Part shown: positions 33,873-44,195 of the stretch, one piece after another
Layout of the letters: the number at the start of each line of letters is the position of its first letter
How positions within the stretch are numbered: the stretch's first letter is position 1
Source of the DNA: Pseudomonadota bacterium
GTDB lineage: Bacteria > Pseudomonadota > Alphaproteobacteria > Rhizobiales > Hyphomicrobiaceae
Direction of reading: 5' to 3'
NCBI GenBank assembly: GCA_023423275.1
Contig: JAFAFW010000075.1
Location: 62,001-126,000 of the forward strand
Length of the DNA stretch: 64,000 bases
Position numbers and translations under genes: made by a program
Notes under the pieces: model-generated
What the model was told of the DNA's origin: nothing
Seen by the model: the letters and a program-made list of their open reading frames with translations, nothing else
Database searches by the model: none

Positions 33873-36602
33873 CTAGAGCGTGCGCTTGATAGTCTCGATG
33901 TTGAAGCATTCGATCACGTCGCCGGCGCGCATATCCTGGTAATTGGCAAACGCCATACCGCAGTCCTGCCCGGCCGTGACCTCTTTCACCTCGTCCTTGA
34001 ACCGCTTCAAGGTCGACAGCGTTCCCTCGTGGATGACGACGTTGTCGCGGATCAGGCGGACTTTCGCGCCGCGCTCGACCTTGCCCTCGCTGACGCGACA
34101 GCCCGCGACCTTGCCCACCTTCGAGATGTTGAACACCTCCAGGATCTGCGCATTGCCGAGGAAGATTTCGCGAATGGTCGGCGCCAACAGGCCGGACATC
34201 GCGTCCTTCACGTCGTTCACGAGATCATAGATGATGTTGTAGTAACGGATCTCGACGCCATCGCGCTCCGCCGCGGCTTTCGCCTGGACGTTGGCGCGAA
34301 CGTTGAAGCCGACGATCACCGCTCCCGAAGCATGTGCCAGAGCAACGTCCGACTCGGTAATACCGCCGACAGCAGAGTGAACGATGCGGGCTTCTACCTC
34401 GTCCGTCGAGATCTTCTTCAGCGAACCGGCAATAGCTTCGACCGAGCCTTGCACGTCGCCTTTGACCAGAAGCGTGAACTCCTTGGTGCCGTCTTCCTTG
34501 AGCTGCTGCATCATCTGCTCAAGGGTCCGCGACGTACCGGCCGTGCCCAGCGTCTCACGACGCTTGCGCTGACGGTAGTCGGTGATCTCGCGCGCACGCG
34601 CTTCGCTTTCAACGACGGCGAACTGGTCACCGGCTTCCGGCGCGGAGCCAAACCCGAGCACTTCCACCGGAACCGACGGACCTGCCTCGTCCACGTTCTC
34701 CCCCTGGTCGTCAATCAAGGCACGCACGCGCCCCCAGGCCGAGCCGGCAACGACGATGTCGCCGACATCGAGGGTTCCGCGCTGAACGAGCAGCGTGCCT
34801 ACGGGGCCGCGACCGCGCTCCAGCTTCGCCTCGATGACAAAGCCTTCCGCCGAGCGACGTGGATTGGCCCGCAGTTCGAGCAACTCCGCCTGGAGGCTGA
34901 TGGCTTCGAGAAGCTTGTCGAGATTGGTCCGCTTGAGCGCAGACACCGCGACTTCCAGCGTGTCACCCGACATGCTTTCAACCACGACCTCGTGCTGCAA
35001 CAGCTCGGTGCGCACCCGGTTCGGATCAGCACTCGGCTTGTCGATCTTGTTGATCGCCACGATCAGCGGCACCTTCGCCGCCTTGGCGTGGTTGATCGCC
35101 TCAACGGTTTGAGGCATCACGCCGTCGTCAGCAGCCACAACCAGCACGACAATGTCCGTCACCTTCGCACCGCGCGCGCGCATGGCGGTAAACGCCTCGT
35201 GGCCCGGGGTGTCGATGAACGTGACCATATCACCGCGCGGCGTCATCACCTGATAGGCGCCGATGTGCTGGGTGATGCCACCCGCTTCGCCACTGGCGAC
35301 GTTCGCCTGCCGGATCGCGTCCAGCAGCGAGGTCTTGCCGTGGTCGACGTGACCCATGATGGTCACGACCGGCGGCCGCGGGTCCAGATCCTCGTCGAGA
35401 TCCTGATCGCCGATGAAGCCTTCTTCAACGTCGGCCTCCGAAACCCGCTTCGGCGTATGACCGAATTCCTGCACGATCAGCTCGGCGGTGTCTGCGTCGA
35501 TCACGTCCGTGATCTTGTGCATCGCGCCCTGCTTCATCAGCAGCTTGATCAGATCGACGGCACGCTCCGACATACGGTTGGAGAGTTCCTGGATCGTGAT
35601 CGCTTCGGGAATGATCACCTCGCGCACGATCTTCTCGCGCGACTGGGGAATACCCATCGCCTTGAGCTTCTCGCGCTCGCGCTTGCGCTTCAGCGATGCC
35701 AGCGATCGCTCACGCTGGCGCTCATCGAATGCATTGGTGATCGTCAGCTTGCCGCGCACGCGGTTGTCGTCGGCACCCTTGACGGGCGTGCGGACGAGCT
35801 TGCCTGCGCCCTTCTTCTTGGCTCGGCTTTCATCCTCATCGGCGATCTCGGCCGCCAAGGCACCCGGTCGGCCGGTGCGCTTGGGAGCCTCGGTCTCGCC
35901 TTTCTTAGCCGTCTCCGCGACCTTCGGTCCACTGCGATCAGGGCGTGAGACGATGACGGGCCTCGTCATGCCAACGACCTTGGGCTGCGCTTCAGGCGTC
36001 GTCTCAGGCTCTGCTACGGCTTCGGCAACAGGGGCCTCCGGCGCGGCCTCAACGGGGGCAGCCGAGGGCGGGGGCGTTTCAGTTTCCTTCACGGGCTCGG
36101 CAACCGGTTCGCTGACTGCTTCCGCAGTCGTCTGAGCCTCGGGCGCAGCTTCAACGGAATCCTGCGGCGCTTCGTCCTGCGCCTCCAGCTCCGTCCGCTC
36201 GCGATCGGCTTCATCCTGGCGCTGACGCTCGGCGACCGTGCGCTGTTGTTCCTCTGCCTGACGCTCGTGCGCGGCTGCAAGCGCCTTGGCACGCGCAACG
36301 CGCTCTTCCTCAGAGAGCGTGCGCAGAACCGTCGGCTGCTTCTGAGGCTCGGGCTTCGCTGCAGGCTGCGGTGGTGCGGTCTGAGGACGCGCCGGACGCG
36401 TCTCCGCCGCCACCGGTGCCGTTGTTTCTTCGGCATCCTGCGTGGAAAGGGTACGCTTGCGCTTCTTCTCGACAACAACCGACTTCGACCGCCCGTGGCT
36501 GAACTTCTGCTGCACGTGGCCGGACTCAACCGTCCGTTTCAGGCTGAGCGGCTTTCGCCCACCTGTCAGGGTCTTGTCAGTCGTCTCCTTAGTCTCGCTC
36601 AT
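33873..36602 (-). CDS. infB: Translation initiation factor IF-2
   Basis: 909 residues. N-terminal IF2-associated segment (GGRKPLSLKRTV), a long Glu/Ala/Pro-rich linker (about 60-240), IF2-N region, G domain with GHVDHGKT near residue 415, DTPGHEAF and NKID, then the domains that bind fMet-tRNA, ending in VIECFNIETIKRTL. It joins initiator tRNA to the 30S subunit. The charged linker is usual for Alphaproteobacteria. 34 bp after the YlxR gene. Confidence 0.98.
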   Translation of the reverse strand: MSETKETTDKTLTGGRKPLSLKRTVESGHVQQKFSHGRSKSVVVEKKRKRTLSTQDAEETTAPVAAETRPARPQTAPPQPAAKPEPQKQPTVLRTLSEEERVARAKALAAAHERQAEEQQRTVAERQRQDEADRERTELEAQDEAPQDSVEAAPEAQTTAEAVSEPVAEPVKETETPPPSAAPVEAAPEAPVAEAVAEPETTPEAQPKVVGMTRPVIVSRPDRSGPKVAETAKKGETEAPKRTGRPGALAAEIADEDESRAKKKGAGKLVRTPVKGADDNRVRGKLTITNAFDERQRERSLASLKRKREREKLKAMGIPQSREKIVREVIIPEAITIQELSNRMSERAVDLIKLLMKQGAMHKITDVIDADTAELIVQEFGHTPKRVSEADVEEGFIGDQDLDEDLDPRPPVVTIMGHVDHGKTSLLDAIRQANVASGEAGGITQHIGAYQVMTPRGDMVTFIDTPGHEAFTAMRARGAKVTDIVVLVVAADDGVMPQTVEAINHAKAAKVPLIVAINKIDKPSADPNRVRTELLQHEVVVESMSGDTLEVAVSALKRTNLDKLLEAISLQAELLELRANPRRSAEGFVIEAKLERGRGPVGTLLVQRGTLDVGDIVVAGSAWGRVRALIDDQGENVDEAGPSVPVEVLGFGSAPEAGDQFAVVESEARAREITDYRQRKRRETLGTAGTSRTLEQMMQQLKEDGTKEFTLLVKGDVQGSVEAIAGSLKKISTDEVEARIVHSAVGGITESDVALAHASGAVIVGFNVRANVQAKAAAERDGVEIRYYNIIYDLVNDVKDAMSGLLAPTIREIFLGNAQILEVFNISKVGKVAGCRVSEGKVERGAKVRLIRDNVVIHEGTLSTLKRFKDEVKEVTAGQDCGMAFANYQDMRAGDVIECFNIETIKRTL

Positions 36603-36636
36603 ACTTTGCCCGTTTCTAAACGCCTCTCGGCGGCGC

Positions 36637-37305
36637 TCAATGAGCCGCGGTTTCAGTCTCCGACGCCGACGAACCCGACCGGTATCGGGTCATTCGGCTG
36701 GCCTCATTCAGGAATTTCGTCGTGGCGCCGCCTGCGCTCAGCGCAGCATGTACCACATTTGGCCGTCCTAAGGCCAAACTCATTTGCTCACTGGTCAATT
36801 CCTGGAAAATCAGCGGCCTAGTCCCAGCTTGCGCTGAAATGGCTGCAAATCGGCGGTCCAGCTTGCCTGCCCCGTCGACCGCCGCGTTCGATGCGTGAAG
36901 CAGAACGGCAACACTTCCAGAAATCAGTTCCGCTTCGACGCGCGTAAATCCTGTTGTCACCAGTCCCGCCTTGTTGGCGAGGCTCAGAGCTTCCAGGCTG
37001 CGCTTCACCAAAAGCCGGTCGACCACATCCGCCAGATCGGCCGGCGCCGTGATCTGCTTCTTGAGGCTTTTCGCGAACGCCTTGCGCTTGACGGCCTCGG
37101 CGACCGCGGTGCGTTCCGCCGTCACCCAGATACCCCGGCCCGGCAAGCGGCGGGAGAGATCGGGAACGACCTGCCCGTCCGGCGAGGCGACGAAACGGAT
37201 CAGTTCATCCGGTGGACGAGACGCGCGACTGACCACGCAGGTTCGCAACGTGGCCTGAGGCCCCGCCGTCGCATCCTCCGTGATCCGCGTCCGTTCCGCC
37301 ATCAA
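36637..37305 (-). CDS. YlxR-L7Ae RNA-binding protein of the nusA operon
   Basis: 222 residues with two parts: an N-terminal YlxR/DUF448 domain (TCVVSRASRPPDELIRFV, PGRGIWVT) and an L7Ae-like region from KRSLEALSLANKAGLVTTG. The fused form is common between nusA and infB in Alphaproteobacteria and is thought to bind RNA. Two adjacent ATGs (37305, 37302) can start it. Confidence 0.9.
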   Translation of the reverse strand: MMAERTRITEDATAGPQATLRTCVVSRASRPPDELIRFVASPDGQVVPDLSRRLPGRGIWVTAERTAVAEAVKRKAFAKSLKKQITAPADLADVVDRLLVKRSLEALSLANKAGLVTTGFTRVEAELISGSVAVLLHASNAAVDGAGKLDRRFAAISAQAGTRPLIFQELTSEQMSLALGRPNVVHAALSAGGATTKFLNEASRMTRYRSGSSASETETAAH

Positions 37306-37334
37306 CTTGTTGTCCGCTCCTCGTCATAGCCTGA

Positions 37335-38975
37335 TCACGCGTTGGGACCGGCCGCGTCGGCCGTCGCGTCCTCACCCTCCGCCGCCTCTTCGGCGGCCGG
37401 AGCCAGGTCTTCAGCCGAGATCCAGCCGAGCAACACACGCGCAGACATGATCATGTCCTCGGCCTCTTTGCGGCCGATATCGAAACCGTCCAGGAAACCC
37501 TTGTGCCTGACCGGCTCGGCATCCTTCTCCTTCTTGCGCTCCGTCCAGCCCACCAGATCATCGGTCGCGCAGTCGGCAAAATCCTCCAGCGTCTTGACGT
37601 CGTTCTCGCCCAGCGAAACCATCATCGCGGTCGTCATGCCGGCCACCTTGGACAAATCGTCGGACACGCCGAGTTCCTTGCGCTTGGCATCCCGCTCCTG
37701 CTCGATCCGGTCGAGATATTCGCGGGCGCGGGTCTGGATTTCCTGCGCGGTGTCTTCGTCGAAACCTTCGATATGCGCAATCTCGCTCAGTTCGACGAAG
37801 GCGACTTCTTCAACAGTCGCAAAGCCTTCGGTCACGAGCAACTGGGCGATCACCTCGTCCACATCGAGGGTCTCCATGAAAGCCTGCGAGCGCTCGGAGA
37901 ATTCCTTCTGGCGCCGCTCGCTCTCCTCCTGCTCAGTGAGGATGTCGATATCCCAACCGGTGAGCTGGGAAGCGAGGCGGACGTTCTGTCCGCGGCGGCC
38001 GATGGCGAGAGACAACTGGCTCTCGGGAACCACGACCTCAATACGGTTGGAGTCTTCATCGAGCACGACCTTGGTCACCTCAGCCGGCGCCAGAGCATTG
38101 ACGATGAATTCCGCCGCATCCGGCCGCCACTGGATGATATCGACCTTCTCGCCCTGCAGCTCGTTGACGACAGCCTGAACACGCTGGCCGCGCATACCGA
38201 CGCAGGCGCCAACGGGGTCGATGGAACTGTCCTTGGAAATCACGGCGATCTTCGCGCGCGACCCTGGATCGCGGGCCACCGACTTGATCTCGACGACGCC
38301 ATCGTAGATCTCCGGCACTTCCATCGCGAACAGCTTGGACATGAACTCCGGCCGGGCGCGCGACAGGAAAATCTGCGGACCGCGCTGCTCTCGGCGGACG
38401 TCATAGATGTAAGCGCGGATGCGGTCGCCATAGCGCACGTTCTCGCGCGGGATCATTTCATCGCGGCGAATGATGCCCTCGGCGCGGCCGAGATCGACGA
38501 TCACGTTGCCATATTCGACGCGCTTGGCGGTGCCGTTGGCGATCTCGCCCATGCGGTCCTTGTATTCGTTGAACTGGCGCTCGCGCTCAGCCTCGCGCAC
38601 CTTCTGCACGATGACCTGTTTGGCGTTCTGCGCGGCAACGCGCCCGAAATCGAGCGGCGGCAGAGATTCAGCAATCAAGTCGCCGATCTTCGCATCCGGA
38701 TTGCGCCGCTTGGCGTCTTCCAGCGTAATCTCGGTCGAGTCGTTCTCGACGTTCTCGACGACCGCCAGCACTCGCGCCAGACGCGTATCGCCGGTCTTCG
38801 GATCGATCTCGCAGCGAATGTCGTTCTCAGCACCATAACGCGACTTGGCCGCCTTCTGGATCGCGTCCTCCATGGCCTGGATGACGATCTTGCGGTCGAT
38901 CGACTTCTCGCGCGCAACCGCGTCTGCGATCTGCAGAAGCTCCAACCGGTTTGCACTGACACCTGCAACGGCCAT
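37335..38975 (-). CDS. nusA: Transcription termination/antitermination factor NusA
   Basis: 546 residues: N-terminal RNA polymerase-binding domain, S1 domain (RVEYGNVIVDLGRAEGIIRR), two KH domains (VGACVGMRGQRVQAVVNEL and LAIGRRGQNVRLASQLTG), then acidic repeats with helix-hairpin-helix motifs and an Ala/Glu-rich tail. It modulates pausing, termination and antitermination. 28 bp after rimP. Confidence 0.98.
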   Translation of the reverse strand: MAVAGVSANRLELLQIADAVAREKSIDRKIVIQAMEDAIQKAAKSRYGAENDIRCEIDPKTGDTRLARVLAVVENVENDSTEITLEDAKRRNPDAKIGDLIAESLPPLDFGRVAAQNAKQVIVQKVREAERERQFNEYKDRMGEIANGTAKRVEYGNVIVDLGRAEGIIRRDEMIPRENVRYGDRIRAYIYDVRREQRGPQIFLSRARPEFMSKLFAMEVPEIYDGVVEIKSVARDPGSRAKIAVISKDSSIDPVGACVGMRGQRVQAVVNELQGEKVDIIQWRPDAAEFIVNALAPAEVTKVVLDEDSNRIEVVVPESQLSLAIGRRGQNVRLASQLTGWDIDILTEQEESERRQKEFSERSQAFMETLDVDEVIAQLLVTEGFATVEEVAFVELSEIAHIEGFDEDTAQEIQTRAREYLDRIEQERDAKRKELGVSDDLSKVAGMTTAMMVSLGENDVKTLEDFADCATDDLVGWTERKKEKDAEPVRHKGFLDGFDIGRKEAEDMIMSARVLLGWISAEDLAPAAEEAAEGEDATADAAGPNA

Positions 38976-39003
38976 GCGTTAAATCCTTAGAAGCTCACTC
39001 ATC

Positions 39004-39588
39004 CTACTGCGACTGTGTTTCAGCCGCGCTCTTCGCAATCTGCTTGGCCCGCCGCAGCGCTTCCCTGACAAGCTCGTCCGTCAGGACCAATCTCGCGTCG
39101 GAGACCATATCAACGGGAAAGCCGATCACTTGTGTCCCAAGTTGATCGAGAGTTACCGTCATCCGCACTTCGCCATCGTCGAACCCCTCGAGCGTTCCAC
39201 GGAAACGCTTGCGCCCGTCTACGGGCTCCCGAAGCTCGACTTTGGCTTCATAGCCTGCCCAATCCTCAAAATCCGAGGGCCTGACTAACGGCCGGTCGAT
39301 ACCGGGCGAAGAAATTTCAAGCCGGTAGGCTCCAGGCAGAGGGTCGTGGGCATCCAGGAGAGGAGATAGCTGCCGCGAGATCGCTTCGCAATCCTCGATT
39401 GAGATTGTTCCGTCGGATCGTTCCGCCATGATCTGAACGGTCTGGCCTTCGCGCCCTTGAATCTGCACCCTCACGAGGCGAAAGCCAAGATCTTCGAGTG
39501 CCGGCGCGATAAGCGACGCAATACCCGCAGCAACGCCGGATTCGCGAATGAAGCGCTCGGAATCCGCGCTTGCATTCCGCTGTTCCAT
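39004..39588 (-). CDS. rimP: Ribosome maturation factor RimP
   Basis: 194 residues from the ATG at 39588. LIAPALEDLGFRLVRVQIQG, the DCEAISRQLSPLLD helix, YRLEISSPGIDRPLV and a C-terminal Sm-like domain. It is needed for 30S maturation. The frame is open upstream to 39723, running through the leader terminator, but that part is not RimP-like. First gene of rimP-nusA-ylxR-infB-rbfA-truB. Confidence 0.95.
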   Translation of the reverse strand: MEQRNASADSERFIRESGVAAGIASLIAPALEDLGFRLVRVQIQGREGQTVQIMAERSDGTISIEDCEAISRQLSPLLDAHDPLPGAYRLEISSPGIDRPLVRPSDFEDWAGYEAKVELREPVDGRKRFRGTLEGFDDGEVRMTVTLDQLGTQVIGFPVDMVSDARLVLTDELVREALRRAKQIAKSAAETQSQ

Positions 39589-39628
39589 AACGACCCATGA
39601 CTGCAAGACACGAGCATCATGATGGCTC

Positions 39629-39666
39629 AAAAATAAAGAAAGAGCGGACCCGGTGGGGCCCACTCT
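39629..39666 (-). terminator. Leader terminator/attenuator upstream of rimP-nusA-infB
   Basis: On the minus strand AGAGTGGGCCC (39666-39656), loop CACC, GGGTCCGCTCT (39651-39641) form eleven pairs with two G-T wobbles, followed by the T-rich tract TTCTTTATTTTT (39640-39629). It lies between the promoter at 39695-39723 and the rimP start, so it can stop transcription before the operon. Confidence 0.65.
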
Positions 39667-39694
39667 CAGAGTTGAGATGATCATGAGCAAAATT

Positions 39695-39723
39695 AGAATA
39701 GGACTGGGTTTCTGAAGGGTCAA
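39695..39723 (-). promoter_or_regulatory. Housekeeping sigma promoter of the rimP-nusA-infB operon
   Basis: On the minus strand TTGACC (39723-39718), a 17-bp spacer and TATTCT (39700-39695). Predicted start near 39688, about 100 nucleotides before rimP, ahead of the leader terminator. Confidence 0.6.
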
Positions 39724-39776
39724 GCGAATTTGACGGATTTTTAGCAGTCCGCCTTCTTTTCAGGCGGCCGACCGCG

Positions 39777-40490
39777 TCAAATCCGCTCAAAACTTAGAAA
39801 ATAACACCTGCGGCCCGCAGCCACGGCCTTCTGCTCATAGCGAGTCTGAGGCCAATCAGCGAGCCGTTCGCGCCAATCACCAGGCCCCTCGGCAAGCCAG
39901 CGAAACCGGGGCGAAGCCGTCAATGCCAATAGTGATGTGCGCGCGTAATCGCCGATATCGGTGGCCAGCCGGAATTGGCCACCAGGCCGGATTACACGTG
40001 ACAAAGCATCAACCATAACTGGAGAAATCAGCCGCCGCTTGTGGTGACGCGCCTTCGGCCAGGGGTCCGGAAACAGCACGAAGGCGCGCGCGATCGAATT
40101 CTCAGGAAGCCAGCGCAGCAGTGGACGTGCGTCGTCAGCGTGAAGCCAGATGCGCTCGCATTTCTGCGACCTAATGCCCGACAGAACTTTGACCACACCA
40201 TCGAGATAAGGCTCACACCCGATCAGCCCGACATCCGGATGATGCGCGGCTTGCCAGAGCAAATGCTCGCCGCCGCCGAAGCCGATTTCCAACCAGACCT
40301 CGTGCACCGGAGACACGAACAATTCGGCCAATGGCTGAGGCGGCGGGATATCGAGATCAACACGAACGCGTGGCAAGTCCACGGCCAGCAACTGTTCCTG
40401 CGCGGCGCTGAACTTGCGCCCGTGCCGACGTCCGAAGGAACGCAATTCCCGATTTTCCGGTGCATCGGACGCACCCATCAGGCTCACCAT
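39777..40490 (-). CDS. trmB: tRNA (guanine-46-N7)-methyltransferase
   Basis: 237 residues (233 if started at the ATG at 40478). SAM-binding LEIGFGGGEHL, ADDARPLLR, the family motif FPDPWPKARHHKRRL and the C-terminal TRYEQKAVAAGR. It methylates G46 in the variable loop of tRNAs. It follows metK by about 80 bp and ends just before the rimP promoter. Confidence 0.95.
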   Translation of the reverse strand: MVSLMGASDAPENRELRSFGRRHGRKFSAAQEQLLAVDLPRVRVDLDIPPPQPLAELFVSPVHEVWLEIGFGGGEHLLWQAAHHPDVGLIGCEPYLDGVVKVLSGIRSQKCERIWLHADDARPLLRWLPENSIARAFVLFPDPWPKARHHKRRLISPVMVDALSRVIRPGGQFRLATDIGDYARTSLLALTASPRFRWLAEGPGDWRERLADWPQTRYEQKAVAAGRRCYFLSFERI

Positions 40491-40570
40491 CTGCTTTGCG
40501 AAAACCGATCGGCCGCAGGTTTCCCCGCGGCCGATGACACTCGAATACCCGATAGAGCGAATGCAACCCG

Positions 40571-41770
<1,200 letters not shown>

Positions 41771-41774
41771 GAGA

Positions 41775-41839
41775 GACCCCGTCGTACAAATGAAAGCCTG
41801 AATAGCCGCGTTTCCATTGCAGGCTTTCGAAAAGGGGTC
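41775..41839 (-). promoter_or_regulatory. Nested hairpin leader of metK (candidate translational control element)
   Basis: Two nested inverted repeats lie just before the metK GTG. Inner arms GAAAGCCTG (41792-41800) and CAGGCTTTC (41820-41828) are perfect with a 19-base loop. Outer arms GACCCC (41775-41780) and GGGGTC (41834-41839) are also perfect. On the minus-strand RNA the outer 3' arm is GGGGUC, the only Shine-Dalgarno-like sequence before GUG. Folding would hide it. I could not match it to a known SAM riboswitch class. Confidence 0.5.
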
Positions 41840-41900
41840 AAGGCGGGTCTTTAGCAAAGCTTATGCTGGACACGCCTCGCGTTAAGGCTACCCCTCAGTC

Positions 41901-42377
41901 TCAGCCAGCCTTTTCAACCTCGGCCAGCGTGCGAACCAGGTCCACGACGGACCGTCGCACCTTCGGGTCTGCGATGCGAACGAACGCCTTATTGAGCTCG
42001 ATGCCCTCGCGACTGCTGAGGAAGTCGACGACGTAGCTGTCCGGCTTATCGGCAAGACCACCCGCCGCAGCCGTCGGCCTGGAGTCCGTCACGCCCCCCG
42101 GCGCTTCGTCGTAGAAGAATTGGACATTCACCCCGAGGACCCGGGCCAGATCGAACAGCCGGCTGGCGCCGATCCGGTTGATGCCCTTCTCGTACTTCTG
42201 GATTTGCTGGAATGTCAGCCCGAGCTGCTCGCCGAGCTTTTCCTGACTCATGCCCAACAGCATCCGCTGAAGGCGCACGCGACTGCCGACATGAAGGTCG
42301 AGAGGGTTTGCCCGTCGCGAGCCTTTTTCTACCAGTTCTTCGTCGTGTTCAGCGACCGCTTCATCTTGCCTGGCCAT
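41901..42377 (-). CDS. XRE-family transcriptional regulator
   Basis: 158 residues. Helix-turn-helix at about 28-85 (VGSRVRLQRMLLGMSQEKLGEQ, then TFQQIQKYEKGINR), followed by a linker and a helical C-terminal part. The gene sits between lnt and metK as in many Hyphomicrobiales, where its target is not established. A palindrome overlaps its likely promoter, hinting at self-control. Confidence 0.9.
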   Translation of the reverse strand: MARQDEAVAEHDEELVEKGSRRANPLDLHVGSRVRLQRMLLGMSQEKLGEQLGLTFQQIQKYEKGINRIGASRLFDLARVLGVNVQFFYDEAPGGVTDSRPTAAAGGLADKPDSYVVDFLSSREGIELNKAFVRIADPKVRRSVVDLVRTLAEVEKAG

Positions 42378-42420
42378 CGCCTGTGCTCCCCACCCAGTTG
42401 AAATGGCTTAACACCGCGCA

Positions 42421-42450
42421 ATTCCTAGGTGCAGGAATATGGCACGTCAA
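42421..42450 (-). promoter_or_regulatory. Promoter of the XRE-metK group with an overlapping palindrome
   Basis: On the minus strand TTGACG (42450-42445), a 17-bp spacer and TAGGAA (42427-42422). The inverted repeat ATTCCT (42421-42426) / AGGAAT (42433-42438) with a 6-bp gap covers the minus-10 element, a suitable operator for the XRE protein encoded 44 bp downstream. Confidence 0.4.
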
Positions 42451-42513
42451 CGAGAACAGATAGGGTCAGAATGGCAATCTGTGCATGGAACAGTGACTAA
42501 TGTGCAACAAACC

Positions 42514-44190
42514 TTACGAAGAATGACGAGGACGCATCAAAAGCAGGCTACAGAACCCGATCAGCCAACTGATCATAAAGATCCCGTCACCGAACCATGC
42601 GTAAGGGGGCGGTGGCCGTGCGCCGGGCAGGTCCGTATCAATGACTCCGCGCTCGTTAAGGCCAATCCGCGCGAGAATCCGGCCGTTGGCGTCCACAACG
42701 CCACTGATGCCGTTGTTCGCCACCCGGATCAGCGGCACCCCCTCTTCGACCGCCCGCACCCGAGACTGATGAAAGTGCTGGCGGGGGCCGGTCGTGTTGC
42801 CGAACCATCCGTCATTGGTCAGATTGATCAGCGCCTGCGATCGCTCCGTTCCCTGAACGATCGCAGCGGGGAAGATGGCCTCGTAGCAGATGAGCCCTGC
42901 GACCGGGGGCAGACCGGCGGCCGCCAATAACGGACGTGGCGTCTGGCCCGTTGAAAAGCCGCCGCGCCAGGCGACGAGCTTCTGCAGACCGATTGCTTCC
43001 AGCAGCGGCCGCAGCGGCAGATACTCACCGAACGGCACCAGATGAATCTTGTCGTAGATGCTCTCCGGCTGGCCATCGGCGCCAAAGACGATCAGGCTGT
43101 TGAAGACGCGGCGCCCAGAAGGCGAGGCCGCCGACTGTTCATCGAGCCGCAGGGCGCCGGCAATCAAACGGGTTTCCTCAGGCAGCAGATCCCCGATCAC
43201 GCGGAGCGCCTCGGGCGTGCTGAGCGGAAGGAATGGCATTGCGGCTTCCGGCCAGATGACGTGCGTGATCCCGGCGAGACCGACGTCCGTGCCGTCCGAT
43301 GACTGGCGCGACATCGTCAGATGATCGATGAAGATGTCCCGCTGGTTCTCGGGCCGCCACTTCTCGCGTTGAGGAACGCTCGGCTGCACGAGGCGAAGCC
43401 GCACACCTTGGACCGCTGGCGGCGCGGGCTTCGCGAGTTCGATCGCCCCGTAGCCCCAGGCCACCGGCAGCGGCGCCAGGGCGGCGAGCACGGTCAGAAC
43501 TGCCGCGTGCCAGCGTTTCCGATCCGCCCCGGCGTCAGCCAGCGCAACGAGCGGTAGGCCGAACACCAACACTGCAATCAGTGTAAGGCCATAGATGCCG
43601 AAAATACCGGCCGACTGCATCAACTGCAGCGGCGCTGTAAGCGCATAGCCAAGAACGTTCCACGGGAAACCAGTGAAGATATGTCCGCGCAGCCACTCGG
43701 CCGCCGACAGCGTCAGTGCCAGAAGCAGCACCCGCTGCAGGCCTGGGCGCCAGACCAGAGCCGCCACCGCAACCGCCGCGCCCCAGAACAGCGCAAGCCC
43801 TGCAGGCATCAGCGTGACGGCGAAGGGCAACAGCCACGCGAATTTCTCGGCCTCGACAAGAAAGGCTTCGCCGATCCAGAACAATCCGGCGAGAAAGTAC
43901 CCCAACCCGAACAGCCAACCAACCGCGGCCGCTCGCAACATGCGCCGGACGGCAGACGCGTCTCCGGTCCTGGCGATGCTGCCGTCGATGAACCAGACCA
44001 GCACGGGCAGGGTGAGGAACAGAATAGGGCTGAAAAAGAACGGCGCCATCGCCAGGACCGACGCGGCACCGGCTCCGATCGCCAAGGCTGCGCGCCGCCA
44101 TCCGGTCAGGCAACCAATGTCCGCGGCTCGTCCTTGAAGCCGTCGGCCAAAGGGTCGAGACGCTGCAGGCGTGGAAATGCCCCCGGCCAT
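42514..44190 (-). CDS. lnt: Apolipoprotein N-acyltransferase
   Basis: 558 residues: about six N-terminal transmembrane helices, then a periplasmic nitrilase-like domain with the catalytic triad Glu near 313 (WPEAAMP), Lys near 380 (YDKIHLVPFGEY) and Cys near 433 (LICYEAIFP), and a last helix at the C-terminus. It adds the third acyl chain to lipoproteins. It starts 5 bp after the corC stop. Confidence 0.97.
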   Translation of the reverse strand: MAGGISTPAASRPFGRRLQGRAADIGCLTGWRRAALAIGAGAASVLAMAPFFFSPILFLTLPVLVWFIDGSIARTGDASAVRRMLRAAAVGWLFGLGYFLAGLFWIGEAFLVEAEKFAWLLPFAVTLMPAGLALFWGAAVAVAALVWRPGLQRVLLLALTLSAAEWLRGHIFTGFPWNVLGYALTAPLQLMQSAGIFGIYGLTLIAVLVFGLPLVALADAGADRKRWHAAVLTVLAALAPLPVAWGYGAIELAKPAPPAVQGVRLRLVQPSVPQREKWRPENQRDIFIDHLTMSRQSSDGTDVGLAGITHVIWPEAAMPFLPLSTPEALRVIGDLLPEETRLIAGALRLDEQSAASPSGRRVFNSLIVFGADGQPESIYDKIHLVPFGEYLPLRPLLEAIGLQKLVAWRGGFSTGQTPRPLLAAAGLPPVAGLICYEAIFPAAIVQGTERSQALINLTNDGWFGNTTGPRQHFHQSRVRAVEEGVPLIRVANNGISGVVDANGRILARIGLNERGVIDTDLPGARPPPPYAWFGDGIFMISWLIGFCSLLLMRPRHSS

Positions 44191-44195
44191 GGGCC

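Noticed and set aside
33765..35948. A 727-codon open frame on the plus strand opposite infB
   Set aside because: It is antisense to a fully recognisable IF-2. Long antisense frames are expected in GC-rich coding DNA, and the translation is rich in Arg, His and Asp with no known motif.
41771..41900. A known SAM-II or SAM/SAH riboswitch before metK
   Set aside because: A GCTAAA occurs in the leader, but far from the start and without the other conserved parts; only the nested stems are supported, so no named class is assigned.
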